Source of the DNA: Deltaproteobacteria bacterium
Lineage (GTDB): Bacteria > Desulfobacterota > Desulfarculia > Adiutricales > Adiutricaceae
Direction: 5' to 3'
DNA: 64,000 bases
NCBI GenBank assembly: GCA_031265205.1
Contig: JAISCZ010000048.1
Location: forward strand, 1-64,000
The translations under genes and the position numbers were made by a program. Below the pieces are notes generated by a model. It saw nothing but the letters and a program-made list of their open reading frames with translations, did not search any database and had not been told where the DNA came from. Position 1 is the stretch's first letter. The number at the start of each line of letters is the position of its first letter. This document shows, piece after piece, positions 1 to 7,650 of this stretch.

Positions 1-57
1 ATTGTCCAGGATGGTTCGTTCTTCGTCAGTCAGAAAAATCTTGTGCCTATTGGCCAT
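1..57 (-). CDS. IS630-type transposase, N-terminus only (runs off the window)
   Basis: Only the first 19 codons lie in the window, reading leftwards from an ATG at 57. They encode MANRHKIFLTDEERTILDN. The 'hKIfLTdEER..L' opening is typical of the helix-turn-helix start of IS630/Tc1-type transposases. A strong Shine-Dalgarno (GAGGAGG) sits about 5 bases upstream of the ATG, so this start looks genuine. The rest of the gene and the left end of the element are outside the window, so intactness cannot be judged. I did not identify a terminal inverted repeat to the right. Confidence 0.55.
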   Translation of the reverse strand, partial: MANRHKIFLTDEERTILDN

Positions 58-480
58 GGCAACCTCCTCATGTGGTTACCATGATCCTACCTCCATAACC
101 GAAAAAAATCAAGATACAAGGTACTAGGTTCTGATTTATAAAATAAAAGATGGGCGCCTTTATCTGGATTGAACAGGCCGTCATCAGGATATATTTAAGT
201 GGATTCCTTGGGTTCAGGGGCGAGGATAGTCAAAAAAGGCCCCAAACCGCCCCCTAGGCAAAGGCGGAAACGGGCTAAAAGGGAGAGGATCCCCAACGAG
301 GAGATCCCCAAGGCTATCAAGGAGGCTGAAGCCGGCCTCAGCGCGGCTCGCGCTACGAAGGCTGAGTTGTTCATCGCCTTCAAGACGCGCCGCCGGGACG
401 GCCCGCGCGCGACTCTTTTTCCCCCGCGCGCCGGGGACGGCGTCTAAATATAACTTTTTTGTTACGCGCGGGCGCCCGTT
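58..480. other. Gene-poor stretch right of the IS fragment
   Basis: No convincing gene. An 82-codon plus-strand frame (199-447, GTG start, no ribosome site, Lys/Arg/Pro-rich) and a 62-codon minus-strand frame over the same bases look like composition effects. The stretch carries the transposase ribosome site next to base 62 and an A/T-rich segment around 100-200. It becomes GC-rich towards the thrS promoter. Confidence 0.4.
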
Positions 481-491
481 TATGCTAAGAT
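481..491 (+). promoter_or_regulatory. Candidate extended -10 promoter for thrS
   Basis: The bases TATGCTAAGAT contain TGC plus TAAGAT, an extended -10 (TGnTAnnnT). Reading TATGCT instead as the -10 puts a TTGTTA 16 bases upstream (459-464). Almost the same extended -10 (TGCTAAAAT) occurs before the Hpt gene at 34455-34463. A start here would give thrS a leader of roughly 250 bases. Confidence 0.35.
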
Positions 492-540
492 TGCGCGAAC
501 GCGCCTCGCGCGGCTTTTCCCGACCCCCGCTTCCGCGGCG

Positions 541-560
541 AGGGGAGGCGCCCCTTTTTT
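541..560 (+). terminator. Short hairpin plus T run in thrS leader
   Basis: AGGGG-aggcg-CCCCT is followed by five more T. The stem is only 5 bp, but it has the form of an intrinsic terminator. It lies downstream of the candidate promoter and upstream of thrS. Confidence 0.3.
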
Positions 561-635
561 CCGCGAAAATTTGAAGGAGTTTCAGGAAAAATTTTCCCGA
601 TGTTTTGCCCCAATGTCGCGCTTATTAAAATAGAT

Positions 636-669
636 CCGCCTCGTCCCGCCGGCGAGGGCGGTTTTTTTT
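636..669 (+). terminator. Terminator-like hairpin (possible attenuator) before thrS
   Basis: CCGCCTCG (636-643) pairs with CGAGGGCGG (653-661) with one bulged base, and eight T follow directly (662-669). It lies 80 bases upstream of the thrS ATG and inside the presumed leader. That fits either termination of an upstream transcript or attenuation of thrS. No T-box AGGGTGGNACCGCG motif and no threonine-codon-rich leader peptide were seen. Confidence 0.5.
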
Positions 670-750
670 GCGTCTTTTGGCTCGCGCGGGCCTCCTCGTC
701 CCCTTTCGCGGGGCGCGAGATCCTTATTTAGAGGTTTTGGTTAAATTAAG

Positions 751-2700
751 ATGTCCATTTATCAGGTTGAAGTCCAGGGCCAGAAGCGGAGCGTCGATTG
801 GTCGGCCTCCGGGCTCCCGAAGGCCATTGAGCTCTTGGAGCTCGCGGGAGCGCCCCTTAAAGGGCCCGAGCGGCCCCTCGCGGCCCGCGCGGGCGGGCGC
901 CTTATCGATCTGGGCGCTCCCGTCGCGCCGACGGAGGCCTTAAGCCCCGTGACCCGGAGCGACCCCGCCGCCTTGGATCTTTTGCGGCACAGCGTCGCCC
1001 ACCTGATGGCGGAGGCCGTCGTCCGGCTTTTTCCGGAAACCAAAGTGGCCATCGGGCCTTCCATCGAAAACGGCTTCTATTACGATTTTGACAAGAGCGA
1101 GCCCTTTACCGAGGCTGATCTGGCGAAGATTTCCAAGGAAATGACCGCCATCGTCAAGGAAAAGCAGCCTTTTTCCCGCTCCGAGAAGCCCATTGAGGAT
1201 GCTCTGGAGTATTTCCGGGAGAAAGGGGAGGTCTATAAGGTCGAGCTTATCGAGGATTTGCGGGCCAAAGGCGAGACGCGGGTGAGCTTTTACGCCTGCG
1301 GGGATTTTACGGACCTCTGCCGGGGGCCCCATATCCCCGACAGCTCCTGGGGGGCTTCCTTCAAGCTCACCTCCGTCGCCGGGGCTTACTGGCGCGGGGA
1401 CGAAAGGCGTCCCATGCTCCAGCGGATCTACGGGACGGTCTTTTTCGCGCCTGAGGACCTCAAGGCCCACTTGGATTTTCTGGAGGAAGCCAAGAAACGC
1501 GACCACCGCAAACTCGGCAAGGAAATGGACTTCTTTTCGGTCCACGAGGAAATCGGGGGCGGCTTGGTCGTCTGGCATCCCAACGGGGCCCTCATGCGAG
1601 TCCTGTTGGAAAATTTTGAGCGCGAGGAGCATTTAAGGAGGGGCTACCAGGTGGTCATGGGCCCCCAAATCCTTAAAAGCGGGCTCTGGCTCAAGAGCGG
1701 GCACCTCGACTATTACAAAGAGAACATGTATTTCACCGAAATCGACGGGGTGGGATACGCCATCAAGCCCATGAACTGCCTGGGGCACATGTTCGTCTAC
1801 CGCTCCAAAATCCGCTCTTTCCGGGATTTGCCCCTCCGGCTCTTTGAGCTGGGGACCGTCCAGCGCCACGAAAAGGGCGGGGTCCTCCACGGCCTGACCC
1901 GGGTGCGCCAGTTTACCCAGGACGACGCCCATATCTTCTGCGCCCCGGAGCAGGTCAACGGGGAGATTTTAAACGTCTTGAAGTTTGTCACCGACATGAT
2001 GGGCGTTTTCGGGTTCGATTTCGAGCTTGAGCTTTCCACCCGCCCGGAAAGCAGCATCGGGACGGACGCGGAATGGGAGATGGCGACGGGCGCCCTCCAG
2101 AACGCCTTGGCCGCGAGCGGGCGGAGCTACGAGATTAACGAGGGCGACGGGGCCTTTTACGGGCCTAAAATCGACATTAAGCTCAAAGACGCCCTGGGCC
2201 GCAGCTGGCAGTGCGCCACCATCCAATGCGATTTCGCCCTCCCGGAGCGTTTCGATCTCTCCTACGCCGACAGCGACAATACCCGCAAACGCCCGGTCAT
2301 GCTGCACCGGACCATTTTCGGGAGCCTCGAGCGTTTTATCGGCGTGCTTTTGGAGCATTACGCGGGAGAACTCCCCATGTGGCTCTCCCCGGTCCAGGTT
2401 ATCGCGCTCTCCGTCAATTCCCGCAACGAGGAGGCCACCCTCGCTTTCGCCAAAACCTTACGCGAAGCGGGTTTAAGGGTTGAGACCGACACGCGCGCCG
2501 AAAAACTGGGCTACAAAATTCGCGAGGCTTGGAAAAGCAAGGTTCCTTACGCCCTGATCGTGGGCGACCAGGAAGAAAAAGACGGCGTGGCGACCGTCCG
2601 GCCTCGGAAGAGCCAGGATATCGGGACCATGAGCGCGGAGAGCTTTTTGGAGATGACGGCCAAGGAAAAGGATCCGCCGTCCTTTGACCCCGAGGGCTGA
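751..2700 (+). CDS. thrS: Threonyl-tRNA synthetase
   Basis: Cytoplasmic class II synthetase that charges tRNA-Thr. The 649 residues are full length. They run from an N-terminal TGS domain (about 1-65) through the editing domain, with HSVAH at 80-84 (HxxxH) and TDLCRGPH near 187-194, to the catalytic core. The core has the expected zinc ligands C343, H394 and H519, the last inside MLHRTIFGSLERF. The anticodon-binding domain starts near 545. infC follows 83 bases downstream, as in many bacteria, but rpmI, rplT and pheS are about 10 kb away on the other strand. The ATG at 751 begins a proper TGS domain, although the ribosome site is weak. The long leader suggests post-initiation control. Confidence 0.97.
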   Translation: MSIYQVEVQGQKRSVDWSASGLPKAIELLELAGAPLKGPERPLAARAGGRLIDLGAPVAPTEALSPVTRSDPAALDLLRHSVAHLMAEAVVRLFPETKVAIGPSIENGFYYDFDKSEPFTEADLAKISKEMTAIVKEKQPFSRSEKPIEDALEYFREKGEVYKVELIEDLRAKGETRVSFYACGDFTDLCRGPHIPDSSWGASFKLTSVAGAYWRGDERRPMLQRIYGTVFFAPEDLKAHLDFLEEAKKRDHRKLGKEMDFFSVHEEIGGGLVVWHPNGALMRVLLENFEREEHLRRGYQVVMGPQILKSGLWLKSGHLDYYKENMYFTEIDGVGYAIKPMNCLGHMFVYRSKIRSFRDLPLRLFELGTVQRHEKGGVLHGLTRVRQFTQDDAHIFCAPEQVNGEILNVLKFVTDMMGVFGFDFELELSTRPESSIGTDAEWEMATGALQNALAASGRSYEINEGDGAFYGPKIDIKLKDALGRSWQCATIQCDFALPERFDLSYADSDNTRKRPVMLHRTIFGSLERFIGVLLEHYAGELPMWLSPVQVIALSVNSRNEEATLAFAKTLREAGLRVETDTRAEKLGYKIREAWKSKVPYALIVGDQEEKDGVATVRPRKSQDIGTMSAESFLEMTAKEKDPPSFDPEG

Positions 2701-2721
2701 AGCCTCCTCGGGCCGCGACGG

Positions 2722-2750
2722 GCTCCCGCGCCAGCGAGCGCGGGGCTTTT
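2722..2750 (+). terminator. Hairpin between thrS and infC
   Basis: GCTCCCGCGC pairs with GCGCGGGGC with one bulge, followed by TTTT. It could partly end thrS transcripts or set the thrS/infC ratio. Confidence 0.4.
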
Positions 2751-2783
2751 CAGTTTTAACCATTAACGAAGAGAGGTGCTAGC

Positions 2784-3317
2784 ATTAACGGCAAAAGGAA
2801 AGACACGGGCCAGAAAAGAGTCAACATCAATGAAATGATTAGGGCCCCCAAATTGCGCGTAATTGGGGATGACGGATCCCAGATGGGGATTCTGACCCTC
2901 GCGGCCGCCTTGGGCGCCGCCAAGGAAGTCGGCCTCGACTTGGTCGAGGTGGCGACGGAGGCCGATCCCCCCGTCTGCCGGATCATGGATTTTGGGCGCT
3001 ACAAATACCAGCAGAGCAAGAAGCTCTCGGAGTCCCGGAAAAAATCCAGCGTCATCGAGATCAAAGAAATGAAGTTCCGCCCCAAAACGGCGGAACACGA
3101 TTATCAGTTTAAACTCCGGAACATTCAAAGGTTCCTGGCGGAGAAAAATAAAATCAAAGTCAGCTTGAATTTTAAGGGGCGGGAAATCGTCCACGCTGAT
3201 TTGGGACAGGAACTCTTGGCCAGGGTTATCAGAGACGTGGCCGAGTACGGCGCGCCGGAGCAGACGCCCAAGCTCGAGGGGCGCACCTTGGTGATGGTTA
3301 TCGCTCCCAAACCATAA
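2784..3317 (+). CDS. infC: Translation initiation factor IF-3 (ATT start)
   Basis: IF-3 binds the 30S subunit and checks the initiator codon and tRNA. The conserved IF-3 N-terminus (INGKRKDTGQKRVNINEMIR) is reached only if translation begins at ATT 2784, in frame with the first ATG at 2835. GAGAGGTG lies 5 bases upstream of the ATT, and an in-frame stop lies just before it. An AUU-type start is the classical autoregulatory device of infC, because IF-3 discriminates against it. The protein is 177 residues, a normal length, with the linker helix and the C-terminal domain (EIKEMKFRPKTAEHDY) intact. A strong terminator follows, so rpmI-rplT are not co-transcribed here. Confidence 0.95.
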   Translation: MNGKRKDTGQKRVNINEMIRAPKLRVIGDDGSQMGILTLAAALGAAKEVGLDLVEVATEADPPVCRIMDFGRYKYQQSKKLSESRKKSSVIEIKEMKFRPKTAEHDYQFKLRNIQRFLAEKNKIKVSLNFKGREIVHADLGQELLARVIRDVAEYGAPEQTPKLEGRTLVMVIAPKP

Positions 3318-3384
3318 ACCAAATTCAAAGCCCCTTCTCCGCTTTGCCGTTGGCGTTAGGCGGGGGAAGGGCGGACATTTTTAA

Positions 3385-3442
3385 CCCCTGACGCCCCGAC
3401 GCGCGGAAATAGCCTTTCCGCGCCGGGGCCAGGGGTTTTTTT
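3385..3442 (+). terminator. Strong intrinsic terminator after infC
   Basis: A long stem: CCCCTG, CCCCG and CGCGGAAA on the left pair with TTTCCGCG, CGGGG and CAGGGG on the right, with a short TAGCC loop region and small bulges. Seven T follow. It closes thrS-infC. Confidence 0.85.
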
Positions 3443-3708
3443 GGGGGCGCGGGAGGGCCAAGGGGCCGTTTTGGGGCGAAGAGCCTTAAGGCTCGCGTCG
3501 GAGGTGGGCGCGCCCGAGGCTTTCGCGCGGGCCTGAAGGCTCGCGGCTCGCCAAGACGCGCGCCCCTTGTCCTTGGGAAGCTCGCCTTAAGGGAGGGTTA
3601 GCGGAAAAGAGGCGCGGCGGCGCGCTCTTCGGCGCGGCGGCGCGAAAGAGAGGCGGAGGGCGAGCGGCCCCCGCGCCTTAGAGGGGCGCGCGCTTTGTCC
3701 GAGGGGGT
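3443..3708. other. GC-rich spacer, no gene seen
   Basis: Low-complexity GC-rich sequence between the infC terminator and the convergent FmdB-type gene. No frame with family features was found. Confidence 0.5.
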
Positions 3709-4059
3709 TTAAGGCATACGGTTGGCGACTTTGTTGGTGATTTCTTTGATGGTGCTTTTGCGCTCCGCCGGGGTCTGTTCAAGATAGCTTTTGCGTTTCC
3801 CGATTTCTTTGTCCACGTCGGAGAGGCTTTTGGGGGGGGGCTGCTGACCTTTGGAGGCGGCGTCGGGGATAGCGTCCGAGTCTTTGCGGTAGTCGGTGGC
3901 GTACCAACCGGTCCCTTTCAGTTGGAAACTGGTGCGGGAAATAAGCTTATGGAGGGTTCCGTGGCACTCGGGGCACTCGGTGAGGGGTGGGTCGGTGATC
4001 CGTTGGTTGGTCTCGAAGATCTGCCTGCAGCTCTCGCACTCGTACTCATAGATGGGCAT
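3709..4059 (-). CDS. FmdB-type zinc-ribbon protein
   Basis: Small protein (116 aa) that opens MPIYEYECESCRQIFE and continues with TECPECHGTLHKLISRTSFQLKGTGWYATDY. These two CxxC pairs (C8/C11 and C29/C32) and the following phenylalanine/glycine-rich turn are the signature of the FmdB/CxxC_CxxC_SSSS family. The family is widespread. Its founding member was proposed to regulate a formamidase, but the general role is unknown. The C-terminal 60 residues are charged and probably disordered. It stands alone, 267 bases from the nearest downstream gene. Confidence 0.85.
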   Translation of the reverse strand: MPIYEYECESCRQIFETNQRITDPPLTECPECHGTLHKLISRTSFQLKGTGWYATDYRKDSDAIPDAASKGQQPPPKSLSDVDKEIGKRKSYLEQTPAERKSTIKEITNKVANRMP

Positions 4060-4326
4060 GGCTTGGTTACCTTAAGGGTCCGGACTCAGGCGCTTTTCGC
4101 GGGGAGGCCTGGGGCCGTAAAATCAAAAGCCCTTAAGAGGGTAAGCGCGGAAAGAACCCCCTTAAGGCTGTCTAAATTTAGTGACGAGAGGCGCGTTTGT
4201 CAAGGGGAGCGCTCCCGGCGGCTCTTGGCGGCGCTGGGCCGCCGAAGGCGCGTCGCCGGGGCGGCGTAGGCGCGGCGCGGCGCGTCAGGGCGAAAGGGAC
4301 GCCACAAGTCGGGATGGTTCCGCGCT

Positions 4327-5397
4327 TTATTCTCCTGGGGGGGCGGCGCGACCGCCGAGTATTTCCGCCAAGACCCTTGAAGGCGCGATAGCCGCGAGGC
4401 AAGAGCGCGGGGGCCGGAGGGGGCAGCGCCGGGACAGGCAGCCCAGGCAGTCAAAGCCCTCTGGGCGGAGAACGGTGACCCAGGGGGCCAGGGGGGCGGT
4501 TCTTTCCGGGCGGGTGGGCCCAAAGAGCGCTATGGCGCGCGTCCCCAGGGCCGCGCTTAAGTGCATGGGCCCGCTGTCGGCGGTTACCGTCAAGTCCGCG
4601 AGGGATAAAACCCCTTTGAGGGCGCTCGGGGAAGTTAAGCCGACAAGTCCCCGCGCGTCCGGGCTCGGGGGCCGGAGAGCGAAAAACTCTTCCTGAAGGG
4701 CCGTTTCCCCCGGCGAGCCGATTAAGGCGACGGAAAGGCCCCGCGCCGCCAGAAGGGAGGCGAGGGCGGCGAAATGGCTGACGGGCCAGAGTTTGGAATT
4801 CCAGCGGGTTCCCAGGACCAAGGCCACGAAGGGCCGGGGGAGAGGCCCTAAAAGCTCTTGGGCCGCCGCGAGGTCCGCGGGCGTGGGCTTGAGGGTGACG
4901 CGGCTTTCCCAGCCCGGGGCTGGCGCGGCCCCGACGCTTTCCGCCAAGAGCAGATAGCGGCGGGTGGCGTTTAAGGAGGGGTCGTAGGGGGGAAGCTTTT
5001 CCGTCAGAAAGAGGCTCGCGCCTTCCCGGCCGTTGGCGAAGCCGATTTTGCGCTCCCCCCGGGCCCAAAAGGTAGCGAGGCCGCTTTTGAAGAGCCCTTG
5101 GAGATCAAAGACGAGGCCGTAGCGCTCTTCCCGCAGGGCCGCCCGAAGGTCCCGGATGGTTTTCCAAGCGGCGCGAAAGCGCCCGGCCTTAAGGCTCGCG
5201 AGGGCCTTTTTGGCGGTAAAGGGGATGACCCTCCGGAGGAGGGGATGCCCCCTTAAGAGGGAGGCGGAGGGCTCCTCGGCGACCCAATCGAGCGCGGAAT
5301 CCGGAAAGCGCTCGCGGAGGGCCTCCAGGAAGGGAAGGCTCATGACCGCGTCGCCTAAGGAACTGAGTTTGACGACGAGAATGGGCGCGCGGCTCAT
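4327..5397 (-). CDS. Heptosyltransferase, GT family 9 (WaaC/RfaQ-like)
   Basis: Transfers a heptose from ADP-heptose onto the LPS inner core at the cytoplasmic face of the inner membrane. The N-terminus ILVVKLSSLGDAVMSLPFLEALRE is the acceptor-domain signature of GT9 enzymes. The C-terminal half has the GT9 nucleotide-binding sequence (LADLTVTADSGPMHLSAALGTRAIALFGPT). I start it at ATG 5397, whose ATGA overlaps the stop of the upstream heptosyltransferase. An in-frame ATG at 5418 is the alternative. The protein is 356 aa. The C-terminus carries several cysteines (CLGCLSRRCPL), resembling the CxxC..C tail of other GT9 proteins. Which heptose it adds cannot be said. Confidence 0.85.
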   Translation of the reverse strand: MSRAPILVVKLSSLGDAVMSLPFLEALRERFPDSALDWVAEEPSASLLRGHPLLRRVIPFTAKKALASLKAGRFRAAWKTIRDLRAALREERYGLVFDLQGLFKSGLATFWARGERKIGFANGREGASLFLTEKLPPYDPSLNATRRYLLLAESVGAAPAPGWESRVTLKPTPADLAAAQELLGPLPRPFVALVLGTRWNSKLWPVSHFAALASLLAARGLSVALIGSPGETALQEEFFALRPPSPDARGLVGLTSPSALKGVLSLADLTVTADSGPMHLSAALGTRAIALFGPTRPERTAPLAPWVTVLRPEGFDCLGCLSRRCPLRPPRSCLAAIAPSRVLAEILGGRAAPPGE

Positions 5398-6959
5398 TTT
5401 AAGTAGCTCTGGGCCCACTCCAGGGCCCTGGCGAAGGAGGGGGCGCAGACGGTCGGAATGAGGTTTTCCCGCGCGGCCTGGCGCGCGAGGGAAGGCTCGT
5501 CGGCGTTAAGGACAAGGGCGACGGGCCACGGGGCGAGGGCCGCGTCGCGCGCGGGACTGGGGCGCGCGTCCGGGAGAGTTTTGGGAAGATCCTTAATCTC
5601 CCTTAAGGCCGCGAGGGAGTTCGCGAGGAAAACGGAATTTTGGGGCGTAAAGCCCCGGGAAAGCGCCATTTCCGCTCCCCAAAGCCGCGCTCGCCGCGCG
5701 TCCGGGGCTTGGAAGAGGGGATATTTTCCCTGGAAATAAGCGCGCGGCTTAGGTTTAAGAGAGTCCGTCCCCAAGGGGAAAGCGTCGGGACGCGTCCCTT
5801 GGTCGGGTCCCGGGGCGAGACGCGAGGGGGGGATACTCGCCAACGCGACCGCGTCAAGGACGAAGGCCAAGGGCGCGTCGGGCGCGATCGCCGTCTCTCG
5901 CGGGGGGGCGACGAAAGAAAGGATAAGGGAGCGCGCGGGGTCGCGGGGGAGGGAGAGGAATTTTAAAAGCGCGCGGGATTCCCGAAAGAGCGACTCGGGT
6001 TCAAGACCCCGGTAACAGAGTTTTTCCGGTTTGGGGCAGTGGCGGTACTTACAGGGGGAACACTCGGCCCCGACCCTTAGAATCCGGCTCTCCCGCGACA
6101 AAGGGCCGGTCGCCAGGGGATTGGTGGGCCCAAAGGGGACCGCCACGGGGGTCCTGAGCGCCGCGGCGAGATGCATGACCCCCGAATCGTTGCAGAGGAC
6201 GAGGGAAGCCTCGGCGAGGACGCGGACGAGTTCGGCGAAAGTCGTTTTCCCCGTCAGATCCAGGGGCGTAAGGCCGCTCGCGCGTAAAAGGGCCAGCGCC
6301 GCTTGGGCCTCGCCTATTTCCGCGGCGGCGCCCACCAGGGTAATTTGGGCGCGCGGAAAGATTTCCGCGTAGAGCCGCGCGGTCTTTGCGAATCCTTTCG
6401 CCCCGAAGCGCTTGGCCGTCCCGTAACTGGCCCCCGGGGCGAGCGCGAGGCGAAACTCGCCGCTTTCCCGGCCTTTGGCGGCCTCAGGCCGGGCCAGAGA
6501 GGGCAAGACGAAAGGGGCCGGGATTCCCGCCGTTTCCAAGAGGCTCAGATAAGAGAAGGCCTCGTGGGCTCCCAGAGCCGCGCGGTTTTTGGCGACGGCC
6601 TCCGTGAGGAGTAAGCTTCTGCCGTCGCCGGCGTAGCCAATTCGGACGGGAATCCGCGCGAGAAAGGCCAAGAGCGCCGCGCCGAAGGAATTGGGAAAAA
6701 GGATAGCCTCCCCGAAACGCCTTTTTTTAAGTTCGCGTATCAGGCGGTAGCGGTCCCGCGGGCTCTTTTTGTCGTCCCAAACTTCCGTCACCCCGGGGAG
6801 CGCCCGATAGAGTTCGCGGGCGCCGCCCCGCGCGACGACCGCGACGCCCTCGGGGCGCGCGAGCGCGAGGGCCCGGATGGCGGGGATGGAGATGACGGCG
6901 TCGCCGAGCCAGTTGAGGCCGCGCGCCAAAAGGGCATGATGGCTGATTGCGTTATCCAT
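5394..6959 (-). CDS. waaF: Heptosyltransferase (WaaF-like) with extra C-terminal domain
   Basis: ADP-heptose:LPS heptosyltransferase of family GT9. The opening LLARGLNWLGDAVISIPAIRAL and the segment LVLCNDSGVMHLAAALRTPVAVPFGPTNP are typical of WaaF, as is the ECSPCKYRHCPKPEKLC cysteine cluster. WaaF proteins are about 350 aa, but this one is 521. Residues after about 345 form an additional domain. Parts of it (FVLDAVAL; SVFLANSL; VALVLNADEPSLARQA) recall the four motifs of HAD phosphatases such as KdsC or GmhB, with the catalytic aspartates missing. That assignment is tentative. The stop overlaps the start of the next heptosyltransferase (ATGA), so the two are coupled. No good ribosome site precedes the start. 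Confidence 0.85.
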   Translation of the reverse strand: MDNAISHHALLARGLNWLGDAVISIPAIRALALARPEGVAVVARGGARELYRALPGVTEVWDDKKSPRDRYRLIRELKKRRFGEAILFPNSFGAALLAFLARIPVRIGYAGDGRSLLLTEAVAKNRAALGAHEAFSYLSLLETAGIPAPFVLPSLARPEAAKGRESGEFRLALAPGASYGTAKRFGAKGFAKTARLYAEIFPRAQITLVGAAAEIGEAQAALALLRASGLTPLDLTGKTTFAELVRVLAEASLVLCNDSGVMHLAAALRTPVAVPFGPTNPLATGPLSRESRILRVGAECSPCKYRHCPKPEKLCYRGLEPESLFRESRALLKFLSLPRDPARSLILSFVAPPRETAIAPDAPLAFVLDAVALASIPPSRLAPGPDQGTRPDAFPLGTDSLKPKPRAYFQGKYPLFQAPDARRARLWGAEMALSRGFTPQNSVFLANSLAALREIKDLPKTLPDARPSPARDAALAPWPVALVLNADEPSLARQAARENLIPTVCAPSFARALEWAQSYLK

Positions 6960-7650
6960 GAGGCCGCGCGGGCGGGAAGTTTTTCCTCCCGCCCCAAAAG
7001 TTATGGCGCGAAAGAGAGCGCGAGCGCTTAAGGCCGCCGTCGCGCGCGGCGAGTTCCCGAGGGGGCTCCAGGGCGTTTGGGTTCCCTGGGCGCCGCCGCG
7101 ATTATGGATTATACATTAAAATGGGAGACCCGTTTCATGGCGCGGGCGGGGCTTTCGCTGGGGCTAAGGGCTCGCCCTTGCCGCTTCCCCCAAGGCGCGC
7201 GGGGGAGGAAAAGCCTTTTCGGGCGAAAACGGGAGCGTTGGGCCCGCTTTGAGCGTTGGCGGAGGCCGCGCTGGCGTCAAGCTCGCGCCAGCCGTTCGCG
7301 CGCTTCGGCCGTCTGAGGGGGACCGAAGTCAGGCGCCCGCGCCCTGGCGGGGCGGGCCGGTCGCGGCGAGCCTTAAAGCCGCCGCGAGGCCGCGCGCCGC
7401 GGGCTATCGCGGCGCGGCTTAAAGGCTTCTCGCTCCAAGCGCGCGGCCAGAGGCTGACAGTCGCCTTTGAGGCTCCGCGCGTCTTCGGCGTCAATCCGCG
7501 GGGCGAACGCGATTTTACCGCTTCCCATTCACGAGGATTTAAGAGGAAATTTTCCAGTTCCTTGAATCGTAAGGCTTTTTTAATGGGCGCGTTGGCGCTG
7601 GCGTCAATCGCGGACAGTCGCTTGGAAGCCAACGTCCAAGCGACGGTCAG
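6960..7650. other. GC-rich spacer, no supported gene
   Basis: About 690 bases between waaF and the AAA ATPase gene. Long frames exist on both strands (for example 7135-7632 minus and 7256-7786 plus). They are dominated by Arg/Ala/Pro/Gly, lack ribosome sites and resemble no family I recognise. Confidence 0.45.
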
